Source: a virus. From it: a DNA stretch of 25,875 bases. Shown here one piece after another: positions 1 to 8,082 of the stretch. Below the pieces are notes generated by a model. That model was given only the letters and a program-made list of their open reading frames with translations, made no database searches and was not told the DNA's origin. Where the stretch lies: positions 1 through 25,875 of the IMG/VR virus record IMGVR_UViG_3300041418_000150, one strand, 5' to 3'. The position numbers and the translations under genes were made by a program. The number at the start of each line of letters is the position of its first letter. Positions within the stretch are counted from its first letter, which is position 1.

Positions 1-84
1 GCGGTGAAGCGCCGCCAGAAACACGCACCGGTGGTGGAGAAACCCCAGGCGCAAGGCCGGGTGGATGGACAAACGATCATGTGA
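1..84 (+). CDS. 3' end of an upstream + strand gene (partial)
   Basis: Frame 1 is open from the window edge to a TGA at 82-84 and encodes 27 residues, basic at first (AVKRRQKHAP) and ending GRVDGQTIM. Most third codon positions are G or C, which favours this frame. Frame 3 is also open, from base 3 to a TAA at 111-113 (ending FQSLIHQ), and cannot be excluded. No function can be assigned from so short a tail. The next gene starts at 119 without an obvious Shine-Dalgarno sequence. Confidence 0.4.
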   Translation, partial: AVKRRQKHAPVVEKPQAQGRVDGQTIM

Positions 85-118
85 ATAAGTTTCAATCGCT
101 TATTCATCAATAAAATGA

Positions 119-3100
119 ATGGCCGATACAGATTACAATCCGTTTGCCGGGATAGAGCCTGCCAGGCCGCGTCAAGTTCAGGTCGAACCTCGTAATATTC
201 CACAGCGTTACAACAACCCTGGCAACCTGCGCGACCCCGTGACAAAGCAGTTCAAATACTTCAACACCACACAAGAAGGTTGGCGCGCACTTCGTGAAGA
301 TTTATCAGCAAAGATGACCGGTAAGACCAAAACCGGCCTGACGCCGAATAGCACACTCTATGAATTCGCCCAAATCTATGCACCTGACAAGGATAGGAAT
401 GACCCGAAAGCTTACGCAGAATTCATCGCTGGCGAATTGAAAGTCAAGACCGATACTCCGATCGGCCGCCTCGGTGACAAGGTGGACCAGTTTGCCAAAG
501 TAGTTGCAACCAAAGAGGGCTTTTTTGATCGCCCAAGGACGGCGGCAAGGCCGGCGAAGGTAGCGGCTAAGCCAAGCGCAGAATACAATCCATTCGACGA
601 ATCTTCGGTACCACAGCAAGAAGAAGCCAAGCCCGAGAAACCACGCGAACCGCAAAACTTCTGGACGACTTCGGTATTCCGACCGGTTGGCAGTGAATCA
701 TTCAAAGAAACCTCGGACAAGTATCTGACGGCCCTGAGAGAACAACTGCCGGAATCATTGCGCGGCAACTACGCCGTGGGCCTCGCAGAAGAAGCTGCCA
801 AGCTGCCGGCCGAGATGTTCGAATTCATCACGTCGCCAGCCGGGATTGCTCTAGCCGCAATCAACGGGAGCCGGTACACGGCGATTGGAAAATACACGGC
901 ACCAGTGGCGGCTGCAGTAGATGTTGGCTTCGGTCTGCAACAAGGAGCACAAGCGATAACGGGCGGCGTGCAGATTGCCATGGGGGATCACTCTCCCGCA
1001 CGTGTCGTAGAAACAATTTCGGCTGCCGCGTTTGGCGCCGCTGGTGTTACTGCGGGCAAGAAAGTCTGGGGAAAAACCTCAACTTATGGTCCCGACCTCA
1101 CGGAACGCACCGAGAGGAAACAGCAGATCATCGCCGAGACGGATCTAAGCAAAATCAAGGACGATCCCAACCGAGCTATTTCTAAGTTCCTGACCATGGC
1201 TCCGGAAACTCGCGGCGAAAAGATTCGTGCTTGGATCTATCAAAATGGGCCGCGCAGCGTGGCGGCAATGGCTAATATCCGAAGGACACAACTCGGCGAA
1301 ATCGCCATGGATGTGCAACGTGATCGCCTGGAGTATCTCAAGGTAGCAGAGCAAAACCGAAATTACACGGCAGCCCAGCTCCGTCGAATCGTTCCGGCAG
1401 ATGAATTAAAGATCGATAAGATGGGCTATGCCATCCAGGGCAGTATTTCAGAGAGCGAGCTCTCGCCGGCGGCTAGGAAGGGTTTAGGCATACATCGCGA
1501 ATTCCAGCGCAATGAAGTCGCGAGACTTAAGGAAGCGCACGGGGAAGAAATCGAGCTCCAGGATGCTGATGCCTACATCAACCAAGCTTGGGACATGGAT
1601 GATTTGGCAAGGCAAGTTGCTGGGCGAAAAGGCCGTCCCGTAGATCAGGACTGGGTGACAAGATCGGCCACGAGGGGCATTCTGCGTGATCGCAACCTGA
1701 CCAGGCGTGTCATCCCGGACTATAGAACCGGCATGGAAGAAGGCATCGAGATCGATGGCGAGAACTACAAGTTGAAACCGCGTTATGACAACATCGTTGA
1801 CGTCATGAAAGCGCGGGATGAAGTACTTTCGAATGCGATCGCCAACAAACGTCTCGCCGATGTAGTGCGCTCGATGGCTGGCATTTTGAGCGAGGATGAA
1901 GCAGAGCAGTTGGGTGTTCGGTCGTTCTACAAGAAAGCGCCAGAAGCAACCGCGTTATACAAAGCAACCTACGCCGGAACGACCAAGGCTGGAGAGGTTA
2001 TCAGGGAACGCCGTCCCATTTACGTGCACCCCGATTTAGAGATGCTTGTGAAGGCGGTTTTTGACAAGCCTTATACCACGGGTAAACCATGGTTAATTCG
2101 ACTGGAACGTGCCCGCAGCGGGCAGAAACGGATGGCATTCAATCTCTCATTCTTTCACCCAGGTGCTATCAGTGAGCAGGCTCAGGCAGCAAACGTATTT
2201 GCACAGAGCCCATTGAAGACTATCGGGCAATTCTGGTTTCTGAACCCGGAGTATCGTAAGGGCTGGGCGAACTCACTGTGGCGAGTCGCGCATAAGGAAG
2301 GAGTGCCACCATACGATCCGCCGGCGCTGCGACCGGACATGCAAGGTCCATTTTTAGAGATGGTCGAACATGGTGTGCAGCTCATGACTCGTGGCCAGAG
2401 AGAAGCTGTGCTCGGATGGATCAAAGACAAAAGTCCAGAAATGGCACATGGGTCGCTACAGAAAGCTGCGCAGATCGCACACATTACCGAAGAGCCCCTG
2501 TGGGATTTCTATAATCAATCCGTACAAGTGGCAACCTGGAATAATTTGGTTGACGCTGAATTGAAGGCACTTGAGAAGCGAAATCCGAATCCGACAGCCC
2601 TGCAAATCAAAGAAGTCAAGCGCACCGTGGCTGACTTCATAAACAATGCCTATGGTTCCATCAACATGGAGGCACTCCTCATGGACCCGCGGGCGCGATA
2701 CTGGACGCAGATGTTGGTCTTGGCGCCATCTTGGACAATGTCCAACCTTCGCACGCCGTTGATGATTTTTGAGAATGCCACAGGCACTCGTCTGGCGAGC
2801 AGGTGGGCTATGGGTGCAGCCTTCACTTGGTTTTTGACGTTGCAAACCATGAACTATGCCATGACGAAATGGTACAACGCCCCCGATAAGAATGGAAAGA
2901 CGGGCGGACATTTCACATGGGACAACCCAGGGCCGCCGATGACTTCCCTCGGGCAGGTCGGTATGCGTGCGGTCCCGAACGTGAATGCCCTCCGGATTTA
3001 TGTTGGCAAAAACGCAGAGAGTGGCGCTGAAGAGTACATCACGCTGGGGAAGAATTTCGTTGAACCGGCCAAGTTATTCATCGATCCAGCACGTTATTTG

Positions 3101-3625
3101 GGGTCGAAGTCCGGCAGTATTATTGAGCAGGCCGCTGTGCAGGCTACCGGCTATGCTCCTGGAACCGGCTACAAAGAGATCGACACCAGCCATGGCTCCT
3201 GGAATAGAAAGTCGCTAGTGCAGCGTATTGCTGCGCTCACGGGCATCTACATCCCAATTTCGCTGCGGCCGGTGCTGCAATCCGGTGAACACGCGCTGGC
3301 GCCAGGAATCTTTCCGAAGCCAAACCTGTCGGCGAGCCCGCTTGGTTACCCGATTGGACATGGAGCGACAAAACCCCAGCTTGTTGCCGCACTTAAACTT
3401 GCTATGGAGGCTGGTGACCAAGAAGTGATTCAGCAATTGGCCGTGGTCGCGCGCATGAACAACATCCCATTCAAGGGTGCAAACTCGGTTTGGCAGCAAT
3501 ATCGACGGGAAGAAACGGCAGAACGTAAACAAATTGGTGGGCATCACGTTACGTCTGGCGCATTTGGCGGTAATCTTGGTGGTGAAGAGCCGCCAGCCGC
3601 CAGAGAGGTAAACCCGTTCGAGTAA
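119..3625 (+). CDS. Large virion/ejection-type protein with N-terminal NNPGNLR domain
   Basis: This 1168-aa protein is most likely an internal virion or DNA-ejection protein. Residues about 25-140 carry the RYNNPGNLR motif followed by the pattern F-x(n)-G-x-R-A-L, YAP and DTPIG. That arrangement is typical of a domain found at the ends of phage structural proteins and often annotated as lysozyme- or transglycosylase-like; no catalytic glutamate can be assigned by eye. Residues about 230-340 are Ala/Gly-rich and may associate with membrane. The middle and C-terminal parts are mostly helical, with one hydrophobic stretch (MGAAFTWFLTLQTMNYAM). Short NPF motifs occur at residues 7-9, 157-159 and 1165-1167, the last almost at the C-terminus. 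The start ATG at 119 has no good ribosome-binding site. The next gene begins 10 nt after the stop, so the two are probably co-expressed. Size and layout resemble 'polyvalent' proteins co-injected by phages. The family assignment is inference. Confidence 0.75.
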   Translation: MADTDYNPFAGIEPARPRQVQVEPRNIPQRYNNPGNLRDPVTKQFKYFNTTQEGWRALREDLSAKMTGKTKTGLTPNSTLYEFAQIYAPDKDRNDPKAYAEFIAGELKVKTDTPIGRLGDKVDQFAKVVATKEGFFDRPRTAARPAKVAAKPSAEYNPFDESSVPQQEEAKPEKPREPQNFWTTSVFRPVGSESFKETSDKYLTALREQLPESLRGNYAVGLAEEAAKLPAEMFEFITSPAGIALAAINGSRYTAIGKYTAPVAAAVDVGFGLQQGAQAITGGVQIAMGDHSPARVVETISAAAFGAAGVTAGKKVWGKTSTYGPDLTERTERKQQIIAETDLSKIKDDPNRAISKFLTMAPETRGEKIRAWIYQNGPRSVAAMANIRRTQLGEIAMDVQRDRLEYLKVAEQNRNYTAAQLRRIVPADELKIDKMGYAIQGSISESELSPAARKGLGIHREFQRNEVARLKEAHGEEIELQDADAYINQAWDMDDLARQVAGRKGRPVDQDWVTRSATRGILRDRNLTRRVIPDYRTGMEEGIEIDGENYKLKPRYDNIVDVMKARDEVLSNAIANKRLADVVRSMAGILSEDEAEQLGVRSFYKKAPEATALYKATYAGTTKAGEVIRERRPIYVHPDLEMLVKAVFDKPYTTGKPWLIRLERARSGQKRMAFNLSFFHPGAISEQAQAANVFAQSPLKTIGQFWFLNPEYRKGWANSLWRVAHKEGVPPYDPPALRPDMQGPFLEMVEHGVQLMTRGQREAVLGWIKDKSPEMAHGSLQKAAQIAHITEEPLWDFYNQSVQVATWNNLVDAELKALEKRNPNPTALQIKEVKRTVADFINNAYGSINMEALLMDPRARYWTQMLVLAPSWTMSNLRTPLMIFENATGTRLASRWAMGAAFTWFLTLQTMNYAMTKWYNAPDKNGKTGGHFTWDNPGPPMTSLGQVGMRAVPNVNALRIYVGKNAESGAEEYITLGKNFVEPAKLFIDPARYLGSKSGSIIEQAAVQATGYAPGTGYKEIDTSHGSWNRKSLVQRIAALTGIYIPISLRPVLQSGEHALAPGIFPKPNLSASPLGYPIGHGATKPQLVAALKLAMEAGDQEVIQQLAVVARMNNIPFKGANSVWQQYRREETAERKQIGGHHVTSGAFGGNLGGEEPPAAREVNPFE

Positions 3626-3635
3626 GGTGATCTTT

Positions 3636-6431
3636 ATGCCCGATATGACGGTCAGCAAATACGTTAAAGCGTTCACTTCGGTGCTCGCGGATCCAGATCC
3701 AAAGTTCGACAAATACCGTGAGTTTGCTACGCAAATTGAAAATGACCCCAAATACAAGAACGGCATCAGTGCCAATGATTTCGCACTGATGCTCCAAGCG
3801 CAGTTCCCGAAATCTGATGTCCATATCACCGATTTGAAAGTCCCCAGCGCCCCCAGCGCCGGCGGTGGCGATTATTTGTCGGCATTGAAGCGCGGTTTTC
3901 ATGAAGGCTCACAGGCCCTGGACGTGGCATACGCCAACCTTGCCGGCCTCGGTTCTGCCGGGCTGGAAGGCATCTCCAGATTGCCAGTTCCTGGGATGCA
4001 AAGAGTCGCCCCGGAGCAGGACCCGCTGCGGACGGGTGAAAAATATCTCCGCGGCTTGGCACAGCGTGAAGGCGCACGCGCACAGGCTATTCCGGAATCT
4101 CGCGGTGTTGGACCAAATATTGCCGAGGCGATTCCAGAAACAGCCGGGTCTCTTGTCCCGGCTTTAATTGGGGCTGAAGCCGGCGGGCTACCAGGCATGG
4201 CCACGGCGGCCGGTGTGCAATCGGCGGAGCAGGGGCCACTGCCCGCCGGAGCGGCGATGCTGGCGACCGAGATGGTGGGTAAAACCGTGCCGGGGGTGGA
4301 ACGGCGGGCAGCTAAAATCATTGGTGAACCAGCCGCGCGTTGGGCGGTCCCGGCGGCTTATGGCGCCGCGGCCGGTGGTGGAAGCTATCTCCGCGGCGCC
4401 TCACCAGAAAAAGCTCTAGCGCAGGGCCTTGTCACCGGCGGTATGGCCGCTACGCAAACTAGCCGTGGCGAACCAAAAGCTAAGACGACCGAAACTGCTG
4501 CGCCGAAAGGTGAATCTCCACCGGCGGCCCGCGAGCCAGGCCAGATTGATCGTACCGATTGGCCGGCTGATGTTCGTTCACTGCCAAAAGAACAACTCGA
4601 GGGTGCCTATCGGGCGGCTTACCACAAAACGCAGGAACTCCAGCCAAGGATGGATTTGGCGGATACCGCCTTAAGTGAGGCTCGTGCACGGCTGAAGAGC
4701 TATGAGGCCGAAAAGGACAAGCTGGATTTCAGTCCAACTCCGACATCAACCAAGGAATCCACAAGGATCGATAAGGATATTGCCGAGCAGAAAGATCACA
4801 TCAAAAAACTTGAAGAACGGCACCGCGTACTAAGCGCGGAGTATCGTAGATGGTCCAGCGCTTTCGGGGAGGCTCGCGATCGTGCCCAATTTGAAAAGGC
4901 ACCATGGTATTACGCGCAACCGCCGGCCGTCAGGGAAGAAGTTGGAGCGCCACAACAAAAGGCACTCGTGCGACAACAACCAACCGAAGTCGCTAAACAG
5001 CAACCGCCGATAAACGTACCACCGCAATACGGGGCAGAGCAATCTGGGCCTATCCGACAGCCGGGCACAGTGCTCGCCGGAGAACTCGCCGCTGCGCCAG
5101 TGGCTCGTGCGCCGTACCGGCAGCCAGGCCAGCCGCAAGCCCGTGTCGGCGCCGGGCAGGAGCCGGCCCAACTGCCGCCGGGCACTCAACCATTTGAGAT
5201 GATGGGCGCTCAGCCGCCAATGCCACGTGGTCGCAGAATCGAAGCTGGCGAACCAACAAGCGTGCGTGAGGCGATTGCAGAAAAACCGAAGGCGTCTGTC
5301 GAAAAACGTGAGGCGTCCGTAGGCAAACTAGCACCTAAAAAGGCCGCGGAGCCGCCAAAAGCCAGAGTCGCCAAGACAGCAGAACCACCGAAGGCGCGCC
5401 GTGAAGCCAAAGCCGCCACGAAGGCCGCGGAGCCGCGCAGTTTGACTGCTGGTACGCACTACGTGGTCAAGGACACCAACCCGGATCTCGGCCTGTACAA
5501 GGGCGAAACCGTGATCTACCGCGGCCCATACGGCGGCAAGTACGGTTTCGACGTCATCGACCCGGACACCGGCCAAAAGAGTCTGATGCAGATTGAAGCT
5601 TCGACGCCCATGAAGGACATCCTGGACAATCTCGAAGAGCCAGGCGAAAAAAAAAAGAGACCAGGTGACAAACACCTCGGAGACTCCCCGCAGGCGGTAA
5701 AGGCGAAGGCTGAAGAACAGCCCAGTATTCTGGGCGAGATTAAAAACAAGATCGGCGAATGGCTTGGGCCGAACGTACCACGCGAGGAAGCAACCGGCGA
5801 GAAAGTGCCCCAAGGTGAAGGCGATTACAGCGTGGCGTATTCGCGTGCCACACGTCGGCCGATTATCATGGCCCATTCCAAAGAGGAAATGGACAAGCTC
5901 GCGGGAGGCGACTACGGCGCCACGTTCCTGAAACCTGGCGACGTCGGGGTAGGCGGTGGGCCGCTCGCTCAGGTGGTCCGCAAATCGCTCCGTGAAGGCC
6001 CGGTCTCTGTAGTCGGTCCGGATGTGGCAGCGCCAATGGAGCCGGCAACACCCGGCAAAATGCAAGGCACGGTGCAGCACGAGGTCATCCACCAGATGCT
6101 CGGTGAAACCAAGGTGCCCACGGAAAAGTTCCTGTCAGCGCTGCCGCCGGATATCGCGGAGCCCATGCGCGCGCATCTGACCAAGAATTTTCCGAAGTCG
6201 AAGTGGGGCGAGGAAATCCCCGCGCACCTCGGCGCTTCGGGCGTGGTGGCGCCAGGCTCGGATCCGCGTGTCAACCAGGCGGAAACGATCGGCCTCTCGC
6301 CGGAACAGGCGCAAAAGGCATGGAAGGTCTATTTGTCACTATTAGCCAAGCAGGATCCCAAGAAAGCGGCTAAACTGAAAGCGCACATGGGTGCGGACAC
6401 GGATGCGACGCCGCCGGCGTCAAGGAAATAA
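3636..6431 (+). CDS. Large Pro/Ala-rich virion-type protein with C-terminal zinc metallopeptidase motif
   Basis: The 931-aa protein starts at ATG 3636, which has AAGGTGA five bases upstream; a GTG at 3627 lies inside that ribosome-binding site. After about 70 N-terminal residues come an Ala/Gly-rich part, a charged coiled-coil-like region (about 330-430) and a long Pro/Ala/Gln-rich linker (about 440-610). A small folded segment near 615-675 contains KYGFDVIDPDTGQKSL. Near the C-terminus the motif HEVIHQ (first His about residue 815) is followed about 45 residues later by WGEEIPAH, which fits HExxH...E zinc coordination in gluzincin-like or 'polyvalent protein' metallopeptidases. It lies 10 nt downstream of the 1168-aa gene. 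Probable role: a virion protein that is co-injected, or that processes virion or host proteins. A run of ten A at 5647-5656 is a possible slippage site just before the peptidase part. Confidence 0.75.
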   Translation: MPDMTVSKYVKAFTSVLADPDPKFDKYREFATQIENDPKYKNGISANDFALMLQAQFPKSDVHITDLKVPSAPSAGGGDYLSALKRGFHEGSQALDVAYANLAGLGSAGLEGISRLPVPGMQRVAPEQDPLRTGEKYLRGLAQREGARAQAIPESRGVGPNIAEAIPETAGSLVPALIGAEAGGLPGMATAAGVQSAEQGPLPAGAAMLATEMVGKTVPGVERRAAKIIGEPAARWAVPAAYGAAAGGGSYLRGASPEKALAQGLVTGGMAATQTSRGEPKAKTTETAAPKGESPPAAREPGQIDRTDWPADVRSLPKEQLEGAYRAAYHKTQELQPRMDLADTALSEARARLKSYEAEKDKLDFSPTPTSTKESTRIDKDIAEQKDHIKKLEERHRVLSAEYRRWSSAFGEARDRAQFEKAPWYYAQPPAVREEVGAPQQKALVRQQPTEVAKQQPPINVPPQYGAEQSGPIRQPGTVLAGELAAAPVARAPYRQPGQPQARVGAGQEPAQLPPGTQPFEMMGAQPPMPRGRRIEAGEPTSVREAIAEKPKASVEKREASVGKLAPKKAAEPPKARVAKTAEPPKARREAKAATKAAEPRSLTAGTHYVVKDTNPDLGLYKGETVIYRGPYGGKYGFDVIDPDTGQKSLMQIEASTPMKDILDNLEEPGEKKKRPGDKHLGDSPQAVKAKAEEQPSILGEIKNKIGEWLGPNVPREEATGEKVPQGEGDYSVAYSRATRRPIIMAHSKEEMDKLAGGDYGATFLKPGDVGVGGGPLAQVVRKSLREGPVSVVGPDVAAPMEPATPGKMQGTVQHEVIHQMLGETKVPTEKFLSALPPDIAEPMRAHLTKNFPKSKWGEEIPAHLGASGVVAPGSDPRVNQAETIGLSPEQAQKAWKVYLSLLAKQDPKKAAKLKAHMGADTDATPPASRK

Positions 6432-6435
6432 AAGT

Positions 6436-6451
6436 ACTCCTATATAGGAGT
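6436..6451 (+). promoter_or_regulatory. Recurring 16-bp palindrome, copy 1 (perfect)
   Basis: ACTCCTATATAGGAGT is a perfect palindrome lying between the stop of the metallopeptidase-like gene (6429-6431) and the secreted-protein gene. The match to the copies at 18011 and 21728 extends outward to AAAAGT before and GA after, 24 nt in all (6430-6453). In this copy the gene uses a second Shine-Dalgarno sequence (AAAGGAG, 6456-6462) for the ATG at 6468, so the palindrome is 16 nt upstream of the start codon. Role: operator or translational hairpin, inferred. Confidence 0.7.
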
Positions 6452-6467
6452 GAAAAAGGAGAAAGCG

Positions 6468-7268
6468 ATGAAATCACTGGTGCTTCTTGTACTCATTGCC
6501 GGCTTGGCTGCGGCGCAAACGGCTACCGTTACCGGCACGGCCACGATTAACGGTTCGCCGGAATCCGCCAATGTCACACTGACGATTCTGCCGAAGTCCA
6601 CCGTCTCGATTGCATTACCCACGAGCGCAACGAATACGACGGCGGGCTCAACGGTGAACCTGGTGATCGTGATGACGACCACCAGAATGCAGCCTGCGGC
6701 TCTGCAGTTCTCGGTGAGCGGACCATCGACAACCTTCAGCAGTTTGACCGTCACGGCAGGCGCCGGAGCCACAGCGGCCGGCAAAAGCATCACGTGCGCC
6801 GCGCCGACCACGCCGGTAGCTGGGACCGTCCAGCAAAACTGTGTTCTGGCTGGAGTTAACACTACGACGATTCCGACCGGAGCCCAGATCGCGACCGTAG
6901 CCGCAGTGGTGTTGGCAACGGCGCCGGCGGGCACCGTCAGTGTGACACTTTCCGCCTTGACCGTGTCAAATGTCTTCGGGTACGGTATGGTCTCAACCAT
7001 CTCCACTGCCACCGCCTCGGTGGTAGTCTCGCCAACCATGGCCTTGAACTGCGCGCCGGATACCAACTCTGTGCCGAATGCGCTGGCAAACCAACTTGAA
7101 CCTGGGGAGCAGTTGACCTGCAGCGTAACGCTTAGCGCGCCAGTGACGGCCGCAACGACCGTTACATTGAGCTCGAGCGCGACGCTCGATCCTGGCGCCA
7201 CGGTGCCGGCTTCGGTGTCGATCGCCAGCGGTGCTACCAGCCAGACCTTCACAGCAACGGGAATTTAA
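6468..7268 (+). CDS. Secreted low-complexity protein, cohesin/Ig-like
   Basis: The start is ATG 6468, preceded by AAAGGAG with a 6-nt gap; the GTG at 6450 is inside the palindrome and less likely. The 266-aa product begins with a signal peptide (MKSLVLLVLIAGLAAAQ, cleavage probably after AAA). It continues as a Thr/Ala/Val/Ser-rich chain with two parts. The first is cohesin-like, with LQFSVSG, then TAAGKSITC, then QQNCVLAG and a cysteine pair. The second is Ig-like, with LEPGEQLTCSVTLSAP and VPASVSIASGATSQTFTATG. These phrases resemble abundant secreted proteins of Acidobacteria (recalled, not searched). In a phage it could be a host-derived moron or an exported surface protein. The antisense frame is also open across the gene, a by-product of high GC3. 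Confidence 0.8.
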   Translation: MKSLVLLVLIAGLAAAQTATVTGTATINGSPESANVTLTILPKSTVSIALPTSATNTTAGSTVNLVIVMTTTRMQPAALQFSVSGPSTTFSSLTVTAGAGATAAGKSITCAAPTTPVAGTVQQNCVLAGVNTTTIPTGAQIATVAAVVLATAPAGTVSVTLSALTVSNVFGYGMVSTISTATASVVVSPTMALNCAPDTNSVPNALANQLEPGEQLTCSVTLSAPVTAATTVTLSSSATLDPGATVPASVSIASGATSQTFTATGI

Positions 7269-7279
7269 GGAGGTACAAG

Positions 7280-7462
7280 ATGCCTTCCAGCCAAGTGATG
7301 CACGAGTGGAAAGCGGGTCGGCTTCACAGTGGCCGTGGCAAGAAGACGGCCAGTGGCCGCAGGAAAAAAGGTCCGATCGTCAAGAAGCGGAATCAGGCTA
7401 TTGCGATCAAGATGTCGATGGAGCGCAAGGAAAAGAAAGCCCGCAAAAAGACCCGCCGGTGA
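7280..7462 (+). CDS. DUF6496-like small basic protein
   Basis: This 60-aa protein has a strong AAGGAGG ribosome-binding site seven bases before its ATG and begins 11 nt after the stop of the secreted-protein gene. The pattern MPSSQVMHEWKAGRLHSG, then GPIVKKRNQAIAI, then a Lys/Arg-rich tail matches the DUF6496 family of short phage and bacterial proteins (MPSxxVMxxFKxGxLHSG...xVxxxKQAIAI). Its function is not known. The strong positive charge suggests nucleic-acid binding. It is the last + strand gene before the convergent junction. A longer reading frame (7231-7689) overlaps it but has no ribosome-binding site and no recognisable content. Confidence 0.85.
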   Translation: MPSSQVMHEWKAGRLHSGRGKKTASGRRKKGPIVKKRNQAIAIKMSMERKEKKARKKTRR

Positions 7463-7498
7463 TATACTGGCCGCAAGTAGTACCCAATCTGTTAGGGA

Positions 7499-7532
7499 GT
7501 GGGCAGGCAGGTCGTGAGATATTCCTGCCCAC
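7499..7532 (+). repeat. Hairpin with 9-bp GC-rich stem
   Basis: GTGGGCAGG (7499-7507) pairs perfectly with CCTGCCCAC (7524-7532) around a 16-nt loop. It lies 37 nt after the stop of the DUF6496-like gene and immediately before the first copy of the 24-bp inverted repeat. There is no T-tract after it. It may be a 3' stabiliser, a rho-dependent stop or part of a recombination site. Confidence 0.5.
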
Positions 7533-7538
7533 GTGCCG

Positions 7539-7562
7539 GGTAGTGGCTACTGATGCGTTGGT
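7539..7562 (+). repeat. 24-bp inverted repeat, left copy
   Basis: The 24 bases beginning GGTAGTGGCTAC and ending TGATGCGTTGGT recur exactly, inverted, at 8575-8598. A CACGTG hexamer precedes both copies at slightly different spacing (7530-7535 here). The copy contains ATG CGT TGG, as does the other copy, where that ATG starts a real gene; here the frame closes after ten codons. Confidence 0.85.
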
Positions 7563-7815
7563 TAAATATGCACTTGGCCGCGTGACTGCTCCGACCGAAC
7601 CTCTGGACTTCCGCATAAAGATTCACGTACAATTGCATCGTAGCAAATTTGGCAACGAAATTTTCATCGAGTGGTTTCATCGCTCGTAATTTGTTGCAAG
7701 CAAATACAATGAGTACGTTGTTATTGCAATTTCACTTGCGTTTTCTGTACCATCAGTTTGTACGTGCTGCGTTTTTCGGTAAGCCGTAAAAACGGCGACC
7801 ATTTTGGCGACATTG

Positions 7816-7842
7816 AAAAAGGCCCTCACCAGTTTTGAGGCC
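7816..7842 (-). terminator. Rho-independent terminator of the leftward operon
   Basis: Read on the - strand, GGCCTC (7842-7837), a 9-nt loop and GAGGGCC form a stem with one bulged G, followed directly by five T (7820-7816). It points leftward and lies at the far end of the long - strand gene run, before the + strand genes. It overlaps the last codons of the 33-aa ORF. Confidence 0.65.
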
Positions 7843-7927
7843 AGTGGGGGCAGGGTGTTATCCAGACCAGAACCACAGCAGCTACGCCGGGCCTGATCTG
7901 GATAATCAGGAGGGCAACGAGTTGCAT
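7826..7927 (-). CDS. Possible 33-aa hydrophobic peptide
   Basis: ATG at 7927 is preceded by GGAGAAG with about five bases between. The peptide begins MQLVALLIIQIRPGVAAVVL and ends with a Pro/Trp/Cys-containing tail (TPCPHWPQNW). The hydrophobic first 20 residues could insert in a membrane. It would be the last gene of the leftward operon, and its stop codon falls inside the terminator stem. It may also be chance; conservation in related phages would decide. Confidence 0.4.
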   Translation of the reverse strand: MQLVALLIIQIRPGVAAVVLVWITPCPHWPQNW

Positions 7928-7994
7928 CGTTGCTTCTCCATTCTCCGAGGGTATATTTCAGGGCTGCAACCCTGAGTCACCTCGGGAATTGGTG

Positions 7995-8082
7995 CGGTGG
8001 GGGTGGGAGTTGCACCCACAAATCCCCCCTTAGGAGATTACGGTTTAAAAGACCGTTCGGCTAGCTGATTGCCATCCCCACC
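7995..8082 (-). tRNA. Atypical tRNA-like cloverleaf, UUU anticodon loop, long variable arm
   Basis: Read leftward from 8082, an 88-nt cloverleaf forms: acceptor GGTGGGG/CCCCACC, D stem GGC/GCC, anticodon stem ACGGT/ACCGT closing the loop CTTTTAA, a 20-nt variable region that folds on itself (AATCTCC/GGGGATT), and T stem GTGGG/CCCAC with loop TGCAACT. The anticodon loop is the classic tRNA-Lys(UUU) loop, yet the long variable arm belongs to Leu/Ser/Tyr-type tRNAs. The D loop lacks GG, T-loop position 55 is G instead of T, position 8 is A, and CCA is not encoded (GCACC follows). It may be a degenerate or specialised phage tRNA, or a tRNA mimic. All stems are perfect apart from G-T pairing in the variable arm. 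Confidence 0.55.

Larger units (their letters stand above)
7463..7815. other. Non-coding junction between converging transcription units
   Basis: No convincing gene is present in these 353 bases. The stretch contains a 9-bp-stem hairpin (7499-7532), one copy of the 24-bp inverted repeat (7539-7562), an AT-rich part at about 7680-7760 and a second hairpin at about 7771-7796 (CGTTTTTCGG and CCGTAAAAACG arms around TAAG). None of these ends in a clear T-run on the + strand, so no + strand terminator can be named with confidence. Confidence 0.6.

Noticed and set aside
5328-6092. Long - strand reading frame opposite the metallopeptidase-like gene
   Set aside because: Antisense by-product of biased codon use; Arg/Leu/Phe-rich, without motif or ribosome-binding site.
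6440-7252. 270-codon - strand frame opposite the secreted protein
   Set aside because: Low-complexity Val/Ala antisense of a Thr/Ala-rich gene. The + frame has a signal peptide and a ribosome-binding site.
7231-7689. 152-codon + frame overlapping the DUF6496-like gene
   Set aside because: The DUF6496-like frame has the AAGGAGG ribosome-binding site and a family match; the longer frame has neither.
7680-7760. Phage attachment site in the AT-rich junction
   Set aside because: No integrase gene in the window and no duplicated core matching the tRNA-like element.
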